Source: Clostridia bacterium
GTDB taxonomy: Bacteria; Bacillota; Clostridia; Oscillospirales; Acutalibacteraceae
Assembly (NCBI GenBank): GCA_017521425.1
Contig: JAFXCQ010000007.1
Span: 1 to 64,000, forward strand
DNA length: 64,000 nucleotides
Direction: 5' to 3'
Position numbers and translations under genes: made by a program. Of this stretch, positions 25,659 through 34,243 are shown one piece after another (the stretch's first letter is position 1; each line of letters opens with the position of its first letter). The notes beneath the pieces were generated by a model. The model saw nothing but the letters and a program-made list of their open reading frames with translations. It had not been told where the DNA came from and did no database searches.

Positions 25659-26864
25659 ATGAGATTTATTATTTTAGGAGCAGGTCCTGCAGGCCTTACA
25701 TTTGCAAACAAATTAAAGCAATCAGGTGAAACTGATTTTATGGTTTTAGAAAGAGAGTCAGAAGCAGGTGGACTTTGTCGTTCACAAGATGTTGATGGCT
25801 CTGCGTTTGATATAGGTGGCGGTCACTTTCTTGATGTAAGAAGGCCACAGGTTAATGAATTTCTTTTCAAATTTATGCCTGAGGATGAGTGGGATTTATA
25901 CAATCGTGACAGCAGAATTGTTGTTGGTGACAATGAAGTAAACCACCCTATTGAAGCAAACATCTGGCAAATGACAATTGAAGACCAGGTAGAATATTTA
26001 AAATCTATTGCTATTGCGGGTTGCAATCTTGGTACAGATATGCCACAGGAATTTGTTGACTGGATTTACTGGAAATTAGGCTCTAAAGTAGCAGAAGATT
26101 ATATGATTCCATATAATCAGAAAATGTTCAGTAAAGAACTTAATCAACTCGGTACTTACTGGCTTGAAAAATTGCCGAATGTAAGTTTTGAAGAAACCTT
26201 ACTTTCTTGTCTTAATAAAAAGGCTTATGGTACTCAGCCAGGTCATGCACAATTTTACTATCCTAAAAAATATGGTTATGGTGAATTGTGGCTCAGAATG
26301 GCAAAGGCAATTGAAGGCAATATTGAGTACAATAAAGCTGTTAAAAAGATTGATTTTAACACTACAACAGTTACAACTGCGGACGGTGTAGAATATAAAG
26401 GTGATGTAATTATTACAACAATTCCGTGGATGGAGTTCAGGGAAATTACAGGTATGCCAGAAGATATTAAAGAATCAATAAAAGAACTTAAATTCAGTTC
26501 TATTCAGACTGAATACCACAGCGAAAATCTTGACACAGAAGCGCAATGGATTTATTACCCAAATCCGGAACTTTCATATCATAGAATTCTTGTTCGTCAT
26601 AATTTCTGCCCTGGTAGCAAGGGGTACTGGACTGAAACAAACAGCGAAAGAATCGCTATGGAAGAACCAAATGATAATTTTAAATATATGAACGAATATG
26701 CATACCCACTCAATACAATCAAAAAGCCGGAGATTATGAAAAAGCTTCTCAGCTGGAGCAAGACTAAAAATGTTTATGGTCTTGGTCGCTGGGGTGAGCA
26801 CGAGCATTATAATTCAGATTTAACAGTAAATCTTGCTATGAATTTAGCAGAACAATTTATATAG
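25659..26864 (+). CDS. NAD(P)/FAD-dependent oxidoreductase (UGM/amine-oxidase-like)
   Basis: A 401-residue protein with an N-terminal dinucleotide fold LGAGPAGLTFANKL (about 5-18), then ERESEAGGLCRS and DIGGGHFLD. This layout is shared by UDP-galactopyranose mutases and protoporphyrinogen-oxidase-like enzymes. Within glycan loci such proteins occur as uncharacterised sugar-modifying flavoenzymes. The C-terminus ends with GRWGEHEHYNSD, a flavin-contact pattern like that of UGM (GRxxxY). A galactofuranose-related reaction is possible but unproven. The ATG is preceded by a weak RBS, probably relying on coupling. Confidence 0.75.
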   Translation: MRFIILGAGPAGLTFANKLKQSGETDFMVLERESEAGGLCRSQDVDGSAFDIGGGHFLDVRRPQVNEFLFKFMPEDEWDLYNRDSRIVVGDNEVNHPIEANIWQMTIEDQVEYLKSIAIAGCNLGTDMPQEFVDWIYWKLGSKVAEDYMIPYNQKMFSKELNQLGTYWLEKLPNVSFEETLLSCLNKKAYGTQPGHAQFYYPKKYGYGELWLRMAKAIEGNIEYNKAVKKIDFNTTTVTTADGVEYKGDVIITTIPWMEFREITGMPEDIKESIKELKFSSIQTEYHSENLDTEAQWIYYPNPELSYHRILVRHNFCPGSKGYWTETNSERIAMEEPNDNFKYMNEYAYPLNTIKKPEIMKKLLSWSKTKNVYGLGRWGEHEHYNSDLTVNLAMNLAEQFI

Positions 26865-26889
26865 AAATTTTATGAAGGAGGAAAACTAA

Positions 26890-28272
26890 ATGACATATAT
26901 TCTGGACGCATTGTTTGTAGCACTTGGTTTGATAATTGATAGCAAAATATTTTATGCACATTTTTTGATATTGCTTGCACAAGTGCTCTTGCGTGAAAAG
27001 AAAATGAATTTAGAATTCTTCTTGAATGCAGCAATATATAGTGTAATTTTACCGGACAACTATTTACCAATACTGTTTTTCTGTTTGTATTTTATTTTTA
27101 ATTTCTTTGTTACCAAGGGTTATGTAATAAAATTGACGAGTTACATGATGTCATTCTTATTGCTTGTAACAGTTTCCTTTGTTTCAACATTTTTAAATCA
27201 GGTTCCAATGATAAACATTGGTTTTGCAGTAATAAGTTTTTTTCCGTTTTTTGCTTTTATGTGGATGTCCAATTCATATGACAAGGCAATGAAGGCTATA
27301 AATATCAAAAATGTTGAGTTTGCAGTAGACGAAATTTTATATATCCAAGTTTTTGCAACAATTATAAACCTGTTTACACGTTATGGCAGGGTTGTTGAGG
27401 ACTGGTCTTACGGAACCTTCTGTGATGTTGGTGAGCAGGCACAGCTTTTCGTTGTTATATCACTGCTTTCCCTGTTTTATTTATATAGATTTTTGAAAGA
27501 CAAAAAGAATCGCTCAGCTTTATATAAAATTATTATGTGCGGGGTTGTTATGCTGACAACAAATAGTTGGATGTTGCTTGGAATGTTTGCGGTTGGTATG
27601 GGTCTGGCATATTTCTTTTCGTTAAATCCAAAAAGATTTATAATAGCTTCAATATGTATCATCTTATTACCATCAATTTTAAGGGTCGGTTTTACATTTT
27701 TACCCGAAAATGTTCAGTCAAGTGTAAGTATGATGTTAGCTGATACGACATACTTAGAGTACAGATTCCACAAGTTGATTGTTTATGGTGAGACATATTT
27801 TGAAATACCTTCTAAGGATGCTTTGTTTGCGGTTTTAGGCAACGGACTCGGCAATTACAATTCTCGCGGCGCACTGATCTGTACCGGTGCTTATACGGAG
27901 TTTTACAGAGATTTGTTTGAGCCAAGTATAAGTGAATACACAGGAGAATATATAGTAGATTATTTACAACAAACAAGAGGTGACTATGGTAGTGTTTTAG
28001 CAAGACCTTATGCTTCGTTAATGGCGCTTATGGGTGAAGTCGGTTATTTAGGCGTATTTTTCTTCATGGTTGCTATGGTATGTTTATTTAAACGGAAGCG
28101 TATGGAAATAAAAATGCTTATAATGGTGTGGTTATCTTTTTGCTTTGCAGAAAGCTATTTTGAGTACCCAAAGGTAATAATTGTATTATATGCGAGCATT
28201 TTTCTTATCAGTGCCTTTGAGGCAGAAAATAAGTTGTCAGATAACAAGAGACAACAGTTAGTCGAGGAGTAA
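26890..28272 (+). CDS. Wzy-like polysaccharide polymerase (O-antigen ligase family)
   Basis: A 460-residue protein with about eleven hydrophobic segments. A large extracytoplasmic loop near residues 290-370 includes FAVLGNGLGNYNSRG, resembling the H/GxGxGN loop of Wzy and O-antigen ligases. It also has a short loop carrying VVEDWSYGTFCDVGEQ. It would polymerise repeat units on the outer face of the membrane. The RBS is AAGGAGG. Sequence similarity is low, as usual for Wzy proteins, so the call rests on topology and locus position beside Wzx. Confidence 0.75.
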   Translation: MTYILDALFVALGLIIDSKIFYAHFLILLAQVLLREKKMNLEFFLNAAIYSVILPDNYLPILFFCLYFIFNFFVTKGYVIKLTSYMMSFLLLVTVSFVSTFLNQVPMINIGFAVISFFPFFAFMWMSNSYDKAMKAINIKNVEFAVDEILYIQVFATIINLFTRYGRVVEDWSYGTFCDVGEQAQLFVVISLLSLFYLYRFLKDKKNRSALYKIIMCGVVMLTTNSWMLLGMFAVGMGLAYFFSLNPKRFIIASICIILLPSILRVGFTFLPENVQSSVSMMLADTTYLEYRFHKLIVYGETYFEIPSKDALFAVLGNGLGNYNSRGALICTGAYTEFYRDLFEPSISEYTGEYIVDYLQQTRGDYGSVLARPYASLMALMGEVGYLGVFFFMVAMVCLFKRKRMEIKMLIMVWLSFCFAESYFEYPKVIIVLYASIFLISAFEAENKLSDNKRQQLVEE

Positions 28273-28273
28273 G

Positions 28274-29092
28274 GTGAGTAACATAAACGAAAAAGTATTA
28301 TCTGTTATAACAGTAACCTTTAATGCCGAAAAAGATGTAAAAGAAACACTTTGTGCCTTAAAAGAACAGGAAAATGTTGAGTGGGGTAAGATTGAAATAA
28401 TATTTATTGATGGTGCTTCAAAAGATAACACTGTTTCTGTAATTAATGAAAATAAATTGTCTTTAGAAAAGAACAAGGTAACAGTAAGAGTGGTTTCTGA
28501 ACCTGATAAAGGAATATATGATGCAATGAATAAAGGTGTCTGTCTTGCAACAGGCAAATGGGTTTATATGCTCAACGCAGGAGATTTACTATATAATGAA
28601 AATACTTTGAGTAGAATATGGGAAAAACTTGAGAAGAGTGATGCAATTGTTTTATATGGAGATTACTGTAGGAAAAACGAGTATACAGAGGACCATGTAA
28701 AAATAAAGCCTGTGGGAAATGTAGTAAACGAAATGATTTTCTGTCATCAAGCTGTTTTTGTGAAAACTGAATATGCAAAAGAGCATTTATTCAAATTAAA
28801 ATATAAGCTTACAGCAGATTACGATTTTCTTTTAAATGCTTATATAAACGGAGCAAAGTTTGAATATGTCGAGGAGTATATTGCAAGATATGACCTGACA
28901 GGGTTAAGCGCAGTAAGAATGCTTGAAGCATATAAAGAAATTCATAAAGTACAAAAGGATTGCGAAAAGGTTAAGCTCAATCTTAAAGCAAATATTAAGT
29001 TTTTGATTGGTTTATTGAAAAGATATATACTACTCGCAATGCCACAGAAGCTAAGGTGGAAATTATTTAATGCTACAAAGAAAGAGAAATAG
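28274..29092 (+). CDS. GT2 family glycosyltransferase
   Basis: A 272-residue GT-A enzyme. SVITVTFNAEKDVKETLCAL opens the nucleotide-binding fold. FIDGASKDNT (the first Asp motif), PDKGIYDAMNKGV and WVYMLNAGDLL (in place of the usual DxD) follow. The acceptor-site motif KLTADYDFLL lies near 178. It adds a sugar from UDP- or TDP-donor in the cytoplasm. GTG 28274 is chosen because GAGGAGTAAG lies just upstream, overlapping the previous stop. It is similar to WcaA/WcaE-type transferases. Confidence 0.85.
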   Translation: MSNINEKVLSVITVTFNAEKDVKETLCALKEQENVEWGKIEIIFIDGASKDNTVSVINENKLSLEKNKVTVRVVSEPDKGIYDAMNKGVCLATGKWVYMLNAGDLLYNENTLSRIWEKLEKSDAIVLYGDYCRKNEYTEDHVKIKPVGNVVNEMIFCHQAVFVKTEYAKEHLFKLKYKLTADYDFLLNAYINGAKFEYVEEYIARYDLTGLSAVRMLEAYKEIHKVQKDCEKVKLNLKANIKFLIGLLKRYILLAMPQKLRWKLFNATKKEK

Positions 29093-29118
29093 TTTGTAAA
29101 ACAAGTAAGGTTGAAATT

Positions 29119-29709
29119 ATGAAAAAGATAATTTTTAAGATAATAAACATTCCCGCAGAAATATATAATAAAGTTTTTATGAAATTAAAAAAAGTTAAAT
29201 GTGGTAAGAATGTACAAATTAAAGGTAAATTGTTTTTGAGAGGCTATGGGTCTCTTGAAATAGGTGACAATGTTTTAATTAACTCCAAACCTTTTGAAAA
29301 TCCCGTAGCAGGTGGAAGTAGAACTTCATTTAATTTTATAGGTGATGGAAAAATAAAAATAGGCAATGGTGTAGGTATAAGTCACTCAGCAATTACTGCG
29401 ATGAAAAGCGTTGAAATAGGTGACAATGTTTTGATTGGTTCTGCCTGTATGATTGCCGATACAGATTTTCATCCAATAACTTTAGAAAAAAGTCTTCATG
29501 ATGATTTGACAAAAGTAGAGGTATCATCTATAAAAATAGAAAACAATGTTTTCATAGGTGCTCGTTCAATTATATTAAAAGGGGTTACAATTGGTGAGGG
29601 AGCTGTTGTAGGGGCAGGCTCTGTTGTAACAAAGGATATCCCACCAGGGGAAATTTGGGCAGGTAATCCTGCTAAGTTTATTAAAAAAGTGAAAGATGAA
29701 AAAAACTAA
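29119..29709 (+). CDS. Hexapeptide-repeat O-acetyltransferase (WcaF/WcaB-like)
   Basis: A 196-residue left-handed beta-helix acyltransferase. Hexapeptide repeats run from about residue 30 to 185 (IGDNVLIN, IGNGVGISHS, IGDNVLIGSA and others). The catalytic histidine lies in ADTDFHPI (about 121). The C-terminus GEIWAGNPAKFIKKV is the standard acetyl-CoA-binding end. It probably O-acetylates a sugar in the surface repeat unit. Short spacing (26 bases) to the GT2 gene and 27 bases to the next acyltransferase keep it in the operon. Confidence 0.85.
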   Translation: MKKIIFKIINIPAEIYNKVFMKLKKVKCGKNVQIKGKLFLRGYGSLEIGDNVLINSKPFENPVAGGSRTSFNFIGDGKIKIGNGVGISHSAITAMKSVEIGDNVLIGSACMIADTDFHPITLEKSLHDDLTKVEVSSIKIENNVFIGARSIILKGVTIGEGAVVGAGSVVTKDIPPGEIWAGNPAKFIKKVKDEKN

Positions 29710-29736
29710 AAATTCTGATGGGGTGATTTTTTATAT

Positions 29737-30309
29737 ATGGTTAAATTATTTCGTTTCATTAAAAAGGTATATTTGAAAATTTTTAAGATGTTACAGAATT
29801 ATATTAACAAAAAGGAATTTAAATATTATGGAGAAGATGTTACAATAGAAAGACCAATAGAAATCTCAGGAAAAGAATGTATTCAAATAGGTGACAGTTG
29901 CAGTATTTTTAAGGGTATATATTTAGTAGCTGTATCAAAATGGCGTGATAAAAGTTACACACCCGAAATCATTATTGGTGAAAAAACGAGCATAGGCGAA
30001 AATTGCCATATTACTTGTGCAAATAAGGTTAAAATCGGGAAAAATTCAAGTATCTTATGTGGTGCAGTTATTACGGATATAGAGCATGAGCATATACCGG
30101 GTAAGTCTCTACGCGAAACAGGGTTAATTGTAGGTAGTGTTGAAATAGGTGAAAACGTGTGTATAGGTGCAGGTGCGTGTATATTTGGTGATAAAAACAT
30201 TAAAATAGGTGACAATGCTGTAATCGGAGCAAATGCTGTAGTAAAAAAAGATGTTCCTGCAAATACGGTGGTAGCAGGCATACCGGCTAGAATAATAAAA
30301 AATATTTAA
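29737..30309 (+). CDS. Second hexapeptide-repeat acyltransferase
   Basis: A 190-residue paralogue of the previous gene. It has a basic N-terminal helix (about 1-30), then hexapeptide repeats ([40 protein letters not shown]) and a C-terminal [13 protein letters not shown]. The loop [11 protein letters not shown] supplies a candidate catalytic His. It probably acetylates another position or residue than its neighbour. A start with TTATATATG is weakly RBS-like (GGGGTGATTTT upstream). Confidence 0.83.
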   Translation: MVKLFRFIKKVYLKIFKMLQNYINKKEFKYYGEDVTIERPIEISGKECIQIGDSCSIFKGIYLVAVSKWRDKSYTPEIIIGEKTSIGENCHITCANKVKIGKNSSILCGAVITDIEHEHIPGKSLRETGLIVGSVEIGENVCIGAGACIFGDKNIKIGDNAVIGANAVVKKDVPANTVVAGIPARIIKNI

Positions 30310-30320
30310 AAGGATATAAA

Positions 30321-31562
30321 ATGGAAGAAATAAAAAGAATAATTAACAATATTGATTTTGAAGGCCTTGAGAATGTGCTGGTGGGCAATATGTTACATTA
30401 CATATTGGGGGTTAAAAACAAAAAAGCAATATTTTCATTAGTTAGTGCATGTTTTTTTACATCATATAATTTTTCTGTTCAAGGTAATGTAAAAACATTG
30501 TGTTTTACTGCGAGTGGTGAAAACGAGCGAAAAGATCAGGCTATTGCATTTAAGAATGTAGTAAATCTTATAGATGATAGGATAATAATGATGCCTGAAA
30601 AAAAACGCGTTTCACTTGTTGGTTTGAAAAATGTGATGAAGATTTTACATTGGAATAAAAAATTAAAACAAATACCGATAGGTATCACAGAAAGAATTGT
30701 TCTATTGAATTCGATGTTTCGGGCGTATATAACATATGAACTTTTTGATATAAATAAAAGGAAAAATTCATGGAAGATAAAAAATTTAGTTACATTTTGT
30801 GATGTATTGACAACTGATTATTTGTTCCTTTCAAAACTTAAAAATGAGTGTAATATTACTGTGACATTACAACATGGGGCGTACCCAATTAGTAGTAATA
30901 AATGGGCATATTATGGTTCAAAAAGCGATGTTTTTTTAGTTGATAGTCAGCATTCAGCTGACTGTGCGTTATTATCTGGTTATAAAGGAAAAACGATTGT
31001 CGTTGGTTCTATGCACAATATTGATAGATGTTTTTATGAAAGGAAAACAAACGAAAAGGATGTAATTGGTGTTTTTTGTAATTCTGAAATGCATCCACGA
31101 GAAGATAATATTGAAATGATACGTGTTGTGGAAGCATTTTGTAGGAAAACCGAAAAAAAAGCATTTATAAAACTTCACCCAACAAATAAAATTGCAGAGT
31201 TTCAACAAATCATAGATAAAGATATTTCAACTATTTGCGAAAAAGGAAAAAGTATAGATGATTTTGTAGAGGAAATATCAATTGCGGTAATTGGAGTCTC
31301 AACGGTTTTTACTAATATGTTAACTAAGCATATACCTGCGTTTCTATTTTTCAGGGAAGGCTTCGATCAAAATTTGTATTTGAATTCTGATGATGTTAAA
31401 TTTTCAACGGTATCACAACTTGAAACACTAATTTCAAAAATTGGAACGAATGAATTAAATGCTGTTATAGATAAATATAGAGACTATTTTTTAGTAGAGG
31501 GTGACATTAAAGGGAATTATGAAAGAGTATTCAAAGAAATAGGGATAAATAATGATAAGTAA
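30321..31562 (+). CDS. GT-B-like surface polysaccharide protein, unknown
   Basis: A 413-residue protein I do not recognise as a named family. Features suggest a GT-B fold: TVTLQHGAYP (about 181) resembles nucleotide-binding segments of polysialyl- or CDP-glycerol-type transferases. AFIKLHPTNK (about 280) matches the KLHP motif of CDP-glycerol glycerophosphotransferases. SIAVIGVSTVFTNML (about 318) resembles their later phosphate-binding loop. Base composition looks more AT-rich than its neighbours, hinting at separate acquisition. It overlaps the flippase gene by 11 bases, so a role in this glycan is likely. Confidence 0.6.
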   Translation: MEEIKRIINNIDFEGLENVLVGNMLHYILGVKNKKAIFSLVSACFFTSYNFSVQGNVKTLCFTASGENERKDQAIAFKNVVNLIDDRIIMMPEKKRVSLVGLKNVMKILHWNKKLKQIPIGITERIVLLNSMFRAYITYELFDINKRKNSWKIKNLVTFCDVLTTDYLFLSKLKNECNITVTLQHGAYPISSNKWAYYGSKSDVFLVDSQHSADCALLSGYKGKTIVVGSMHNIDRCFYERKTNEKDVIGVFCNSEMHPREDNIEMIRVVEAFCRKTEKKAFIKLHPTNKIAEFQQIIDKDISTICEKGKSIDDFVEEISIAVIGVSTVFTNMLTKHIPAFLFFREGFDQNLYLNSDDVKFSTVSQLETLISKIGTNELNAVIDKYRDYFLVEGDIKGNYERVFKEIGINNDK

Positions 31563-32997
31563 GTTAATTGAAAAGTACAAGCAGATTCCCGCTGCAGCAA
31601 AAGCATCTTTATGGTTTGCAGTTTGCAGTGTTATTCAAAAGGGAATAGCGTTAATAACAGTGCCATTGTTTACACGGCTATTAACTACAGACCAATATGG
31701 ACAGTTTTCAGTTTATCAGTCGTGGTATCAGGTTATAAGCATATTTGCCACACTTAATTTGTGTGCGGGTGTGTTTAATAACGGTATGACAAAGTACCCA
31801 GGGGAACGAAATAAATATATGTCATCTATGCAGGGACTTTCAACAGTTGCTACTTTATTGTTATTCTGTGTTTATTTACCTTTCAGGGAATATATAAACG
31901 AGTTTACAGGGCTTTCAACACTCTTAATAGTTACAATATTTGCCGAGTGTTTAGCGGCACCTGCTTTAGCATTCTGGTCAGCACGTCAACGCTACGAATT
32001 TAAATATATTGCTCTTGTTGGAGTAACTATCGGCGTTGCAGTACTTTCACCTGCGTTAGGTCTTGTTGCTGTAAATTTAACTGAAGAAAAAGGTGTTGCA
32101 AGGATTCTTTCTGCAGCACTTGTCAATGTTTGTGTCGGTCTTTTCTTCTATATTTTAAATATAGCAAGAGGTAAAAAGTTTTTCAATAAAGAATACTGGA
32201 GTTTTGCACTTAAATTTAATATTCCACTTGTTCCGCATTACCTTTCGGCAATAGTTTTGTCACACTCAAACAGAATTATGATTGAGAGAATGTTTGGCGA
32301 AACAGAGGTTGCAATTTATAGTGTTGCGTATTCATTTTCGTTGATAATGAATATTGTAACTCAAAGCATCAATTCTTCCTATGTTCCTTGGACTTATCGT
32401 AAATTAAAAGACGGTAACACAGCACCTTTAAAAAAATATACAACAATATTATTGTTGGTAATAGCAACAATTTCTCTAATTCCGGTTCTTGTAGCGCCGG
32501 AGCTTATGTGGATTATTGCACCGCCGGAATATGCCGAGGGTGTATGGATAATTCCGCCACTTTCAACAAGTGTATTTTTTATGTTCCTTTATAATCTGTT
32601 TGCGAATGTTGAATTTTATTTTGAAAAAACAAAATTTGTAATGTTGGCTTCTGTAACAGGTGCAATTGCAAATGTTGGTTTGAATTTATTGTTAATGCCT
32701 AAATTCGGCTATCTTGCGGCAGGTTATGTAACAATGCTATGTTACATGTTATTTGCGTTTGCTCACTATATGTTTATGCGTAAGGTATGCAAAGAAAAAT
32801 TAAATACAAAAAGTGTTTATAACGATAAATTGATTTTACTAATAACACTTGCTTATCTTGGTTGTACTGCACTTGCAATGAGTCTTTACAATTTTGCAAT
32901 TATAAGGTATTCTATATTAGTAATAGCATTTATTGTTTTAATAATAAAACGAGATTTTGTTATAAATCTTATTAAGAGTATAAAATCGAAAGGATAA
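31552..32997 (+). CDS. Wzx-type oligosaccharide flippase
   Basis: A 481-residue MATE/MOP-superfamily membrane protein with about 12-14 hydrophobic helices. The N-terminus ASLWFAVCSVIQKGIALITV and TVPLFTRLLTTDQYGQFSVY are typical of PST/Wzx flippases. Later SHSNRIMIERMFGETEVAIY and VGLNLLLMPKFGYLAAGYVT are also family-typical. It moves undecaprenyl-linked repeat units to the outer face for the Wzy-like polymerase. ATG 31552 overlaps the upstream stop by 11 bases. Confidence 0.9.
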   Translation: MISKLIEKYKQIPAAAKASLWFAVCSVIQKGIALITVPLFTRLLTTDQYGQFSVYQSWYQVISIFATLNLCAGVFNNGMTKYPGERNKYMSSMQGLSTVATLLLFCVYLPFREYINEFTGLSTLLIVTIFAECLAAPALAFWSARQRYEFKYIALVGVTIGVAVLSPALGLVAVNLTEEKGVARILSAALVNVCVGLFFYILNIARGKKFFNKEYWSFALKFNIPLVPHYLSAIVLSHSNRIMIERMFGETEVAIYSVAYSFSLIMNIVTQSINSSYVPWTYRKLKDGNTAPLKKYTTILLLVIATISLIPVLVAPELMWIIAPPEYAEGVWIIPPLSTSVFFMFLYNLFANVEFYFEKTKFVMLASVTGAIANVGLNLLLMPKFGYLAAGYVTMLCYMLFAFAHYMFMRKVCKEKLNTKSVYNDKLILLITLAYLGCTALAMSLYNFAIIRYSILVIAFIVLIIKRDFVINLIKSIKSKG

Positions 32998-33002
32998 ATA
33001 AA

Positions 33003-33731
33003 ATGAAAAATATTTGTGTTATTCCATCAAGATATAAGTCAACTCGATTTGAAGGTAAGCCTTTAATGGATATTTGTGGTCACCCTATGGTTTGGTGGGT
33101 TTATCAGGAAGCAAAAAAAATCAAGGAATTTGATAAGGTTGTTGTTGCAACAGAGGATAACCGTGTTAAAGATGCTTGCGATGCAATGAATATAGAGTGT
33201 ATAATTACCTCTGATAAGCATCCGACAGGTACCGACCGTGTTTGTGAGGTTGCAAAGTATTATGATGCAGAGTATTATTATGTTTTAATGGGTGATGAGC
33301 CACTATTAACAGAAAAAGAAATATATACAATGGTAGAGGCATTAGAGGCTGATCCAGCACCGGCAGCTTTATTGGCAACAAAATTCAAGAATGCAGTTGA
33401 TGTTGTTAACAGTTCTACTATTAAATTAGCTATGAGTAATGATTCTGATTTGATTTATATGTCTCGTTCACCATTGCCTTATCCAAAAGGTGCACTTGAT
33501 TTTGATTACTACAAAAATGTCGGATTGTATGTATTTTCAAAGGATTGTTTAGAAAAATTTGAAAATCTTCCGATAGGGCGTATGGAACGGATTGAAGAAT
33601 TAGAGATGCTCAGAATTTTAGAAAATCATATAAGATGTAAAGCTGTTGTTGTTGATACAGATGCAATGTCTGTTGATACATACAAGGATTTAAACAGAAT
33701 CAGAAGCATTATGTCAAAAAGAATCGGCTAA
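33003..33731 (+). CDS. KdsB-like CMP-sugar synthetase
   Basis: A 242-residue cytidylyltransferase of the KdsB/CMP-NeuAc group. Motifs are IPSRYKSTRFEGKPL (CTP loop, about 7-21), VVVATEDNRV, IITSDKHPTGTDRV, MGDEPLL (metal-binding Asp) and YKNVGLYVF. The RIEELEMLRIL close is KdsB-like. KdsB makes CMP-Kdo for LPS in Gram-negatives; in a Bacillota glycan locus it probably activates a related ulosonic acid. No KdsA/NeuB-type synthase is present in the window, so the acid comes from elsewhere. It is the last gene before a strong terminator. Confidence 0.8.
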   Translation: MKNICVIPSRYKSTRFEGKPLMDICGHPMVWWVYQEAKKIKEFDKVVVATEDNRVKDACDAMNIECIITSDKHPTGTDRVCEVAKYYDAEYYYVLMGDEPLLTEKEIYTMVEALEADPAPAALLATKFKNAVDVVNSSTIKLAMSNDSDLIYMSRSPLPYPKGALDFDYYKNVGLYVFSKDCLEKFENLPIGRMERIEELEMLRILENHIRCKAVVVDTDAMSVDTYKDLNRIRSIMSKRIG

Positions 33732-33745
33732 AAATATTATTATAA

Positions 33746-33781
33746 AAATCCCCACTCAACAGAGTGGGGATTTATTTTTTG
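33746..33781 (+). terminator. Terminator of the surface-glycan operon
   Basis: AAATCCCCACTC-aacaga-GAGTGGGGATTT stem followed by attttttg. A related stem (CCCCACTC/GAGTGGGG) occurs at 34213-34236. Confidence 0.92.
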
Positions 33782-33903
33782 TTTTTTTTGAAACTTATTG
33801 CAAATAATGACATATATATATGGTGGGTAAATTATGTTTTATAAAATCTATTCATAATATCATCATATCTTACGCGAATTTTAAAAATTGAGGTGATTAA
33901 CAG

Positions 33904-34077
33904 TTGTTTTATAATTGTGACTACCAAATATTGCAAAAAGTTGAACTTTCAGATGATGAGAAAGAATTAATTTTAAAATATCGAAATATGTCACCTGAAA
34001 TGAAAACCGAATTTCTCAGAGAAATAAATCTAAAAAAACAATCTATTAGGCAATTTGAAAAACTTACACTCCCCTAA
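33904..34077 (+). CDS. Small hypothetical ORF, 57 residues
   Basis: TTG at 33904 follows GAGGTG (33891-33896). The product starts MFYNCDYQILQKVELSDDEK and contains ILKYRNMSPEMKTEFLREI, similar to C-terminal helices of small XRE-like regulators (usually YRxLSPExK), but it lacks an HTH. It may be a remnant or a true small protein. The same 18-base string (AACAGTTGTTTTATAATT) occurs at its start and at 3116-3133 before the first Mor-like gene. TATAAT inside it might also be a -10 box, so the start is uncertain. Confidence 0.4.
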   Translation: MFYNCDYQILQKVELSDDEKELILKYRNMSPEMKTEFLREINLKKQSIRQFEKLTLP

Positions 34078-34124
34078 TTACATAGCACTGAAATAACTAT
34101 AAAAATTTCCCACCCAAAAACAAT

Positions 34125-34160
34125 ACCTATACGAGAAAGCCGTTTCTCGTATAGGTGTTT
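34125..34160. terminator. Perfect 14-bp hairpin, terminator-like
   Basis: ACCTATACGAGAAA-gccg-TTTCTCGTATAGGT, followed by gtttgctggtttt. It ends the small ORF unit. The T-run is modest, so factor-independent activity is likely but not certain. Confidence 0.65.
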
Positions 34161-34210
34161 GCTGGTTTTGAGATATTTTTTGTAAAACTAATTATGCATT
34201 GCGTTCAATA

Positions 34211-34240
34211 AAAATCCCCACTCGATAGAGTGGGGACTCG
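34211..34240 (-). terminator. Terminator of the minus-strand aldolase/aminotransferase arm
   Basis: Read on the minus strand, GTCCCCACTC-tatc-GAGTGGGGAT is followed by TTTTTATT. It begins 4 bases after the aldolase stop at 34244. Confidence 0.88.
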
Positions 34241-34243
34241 TTA

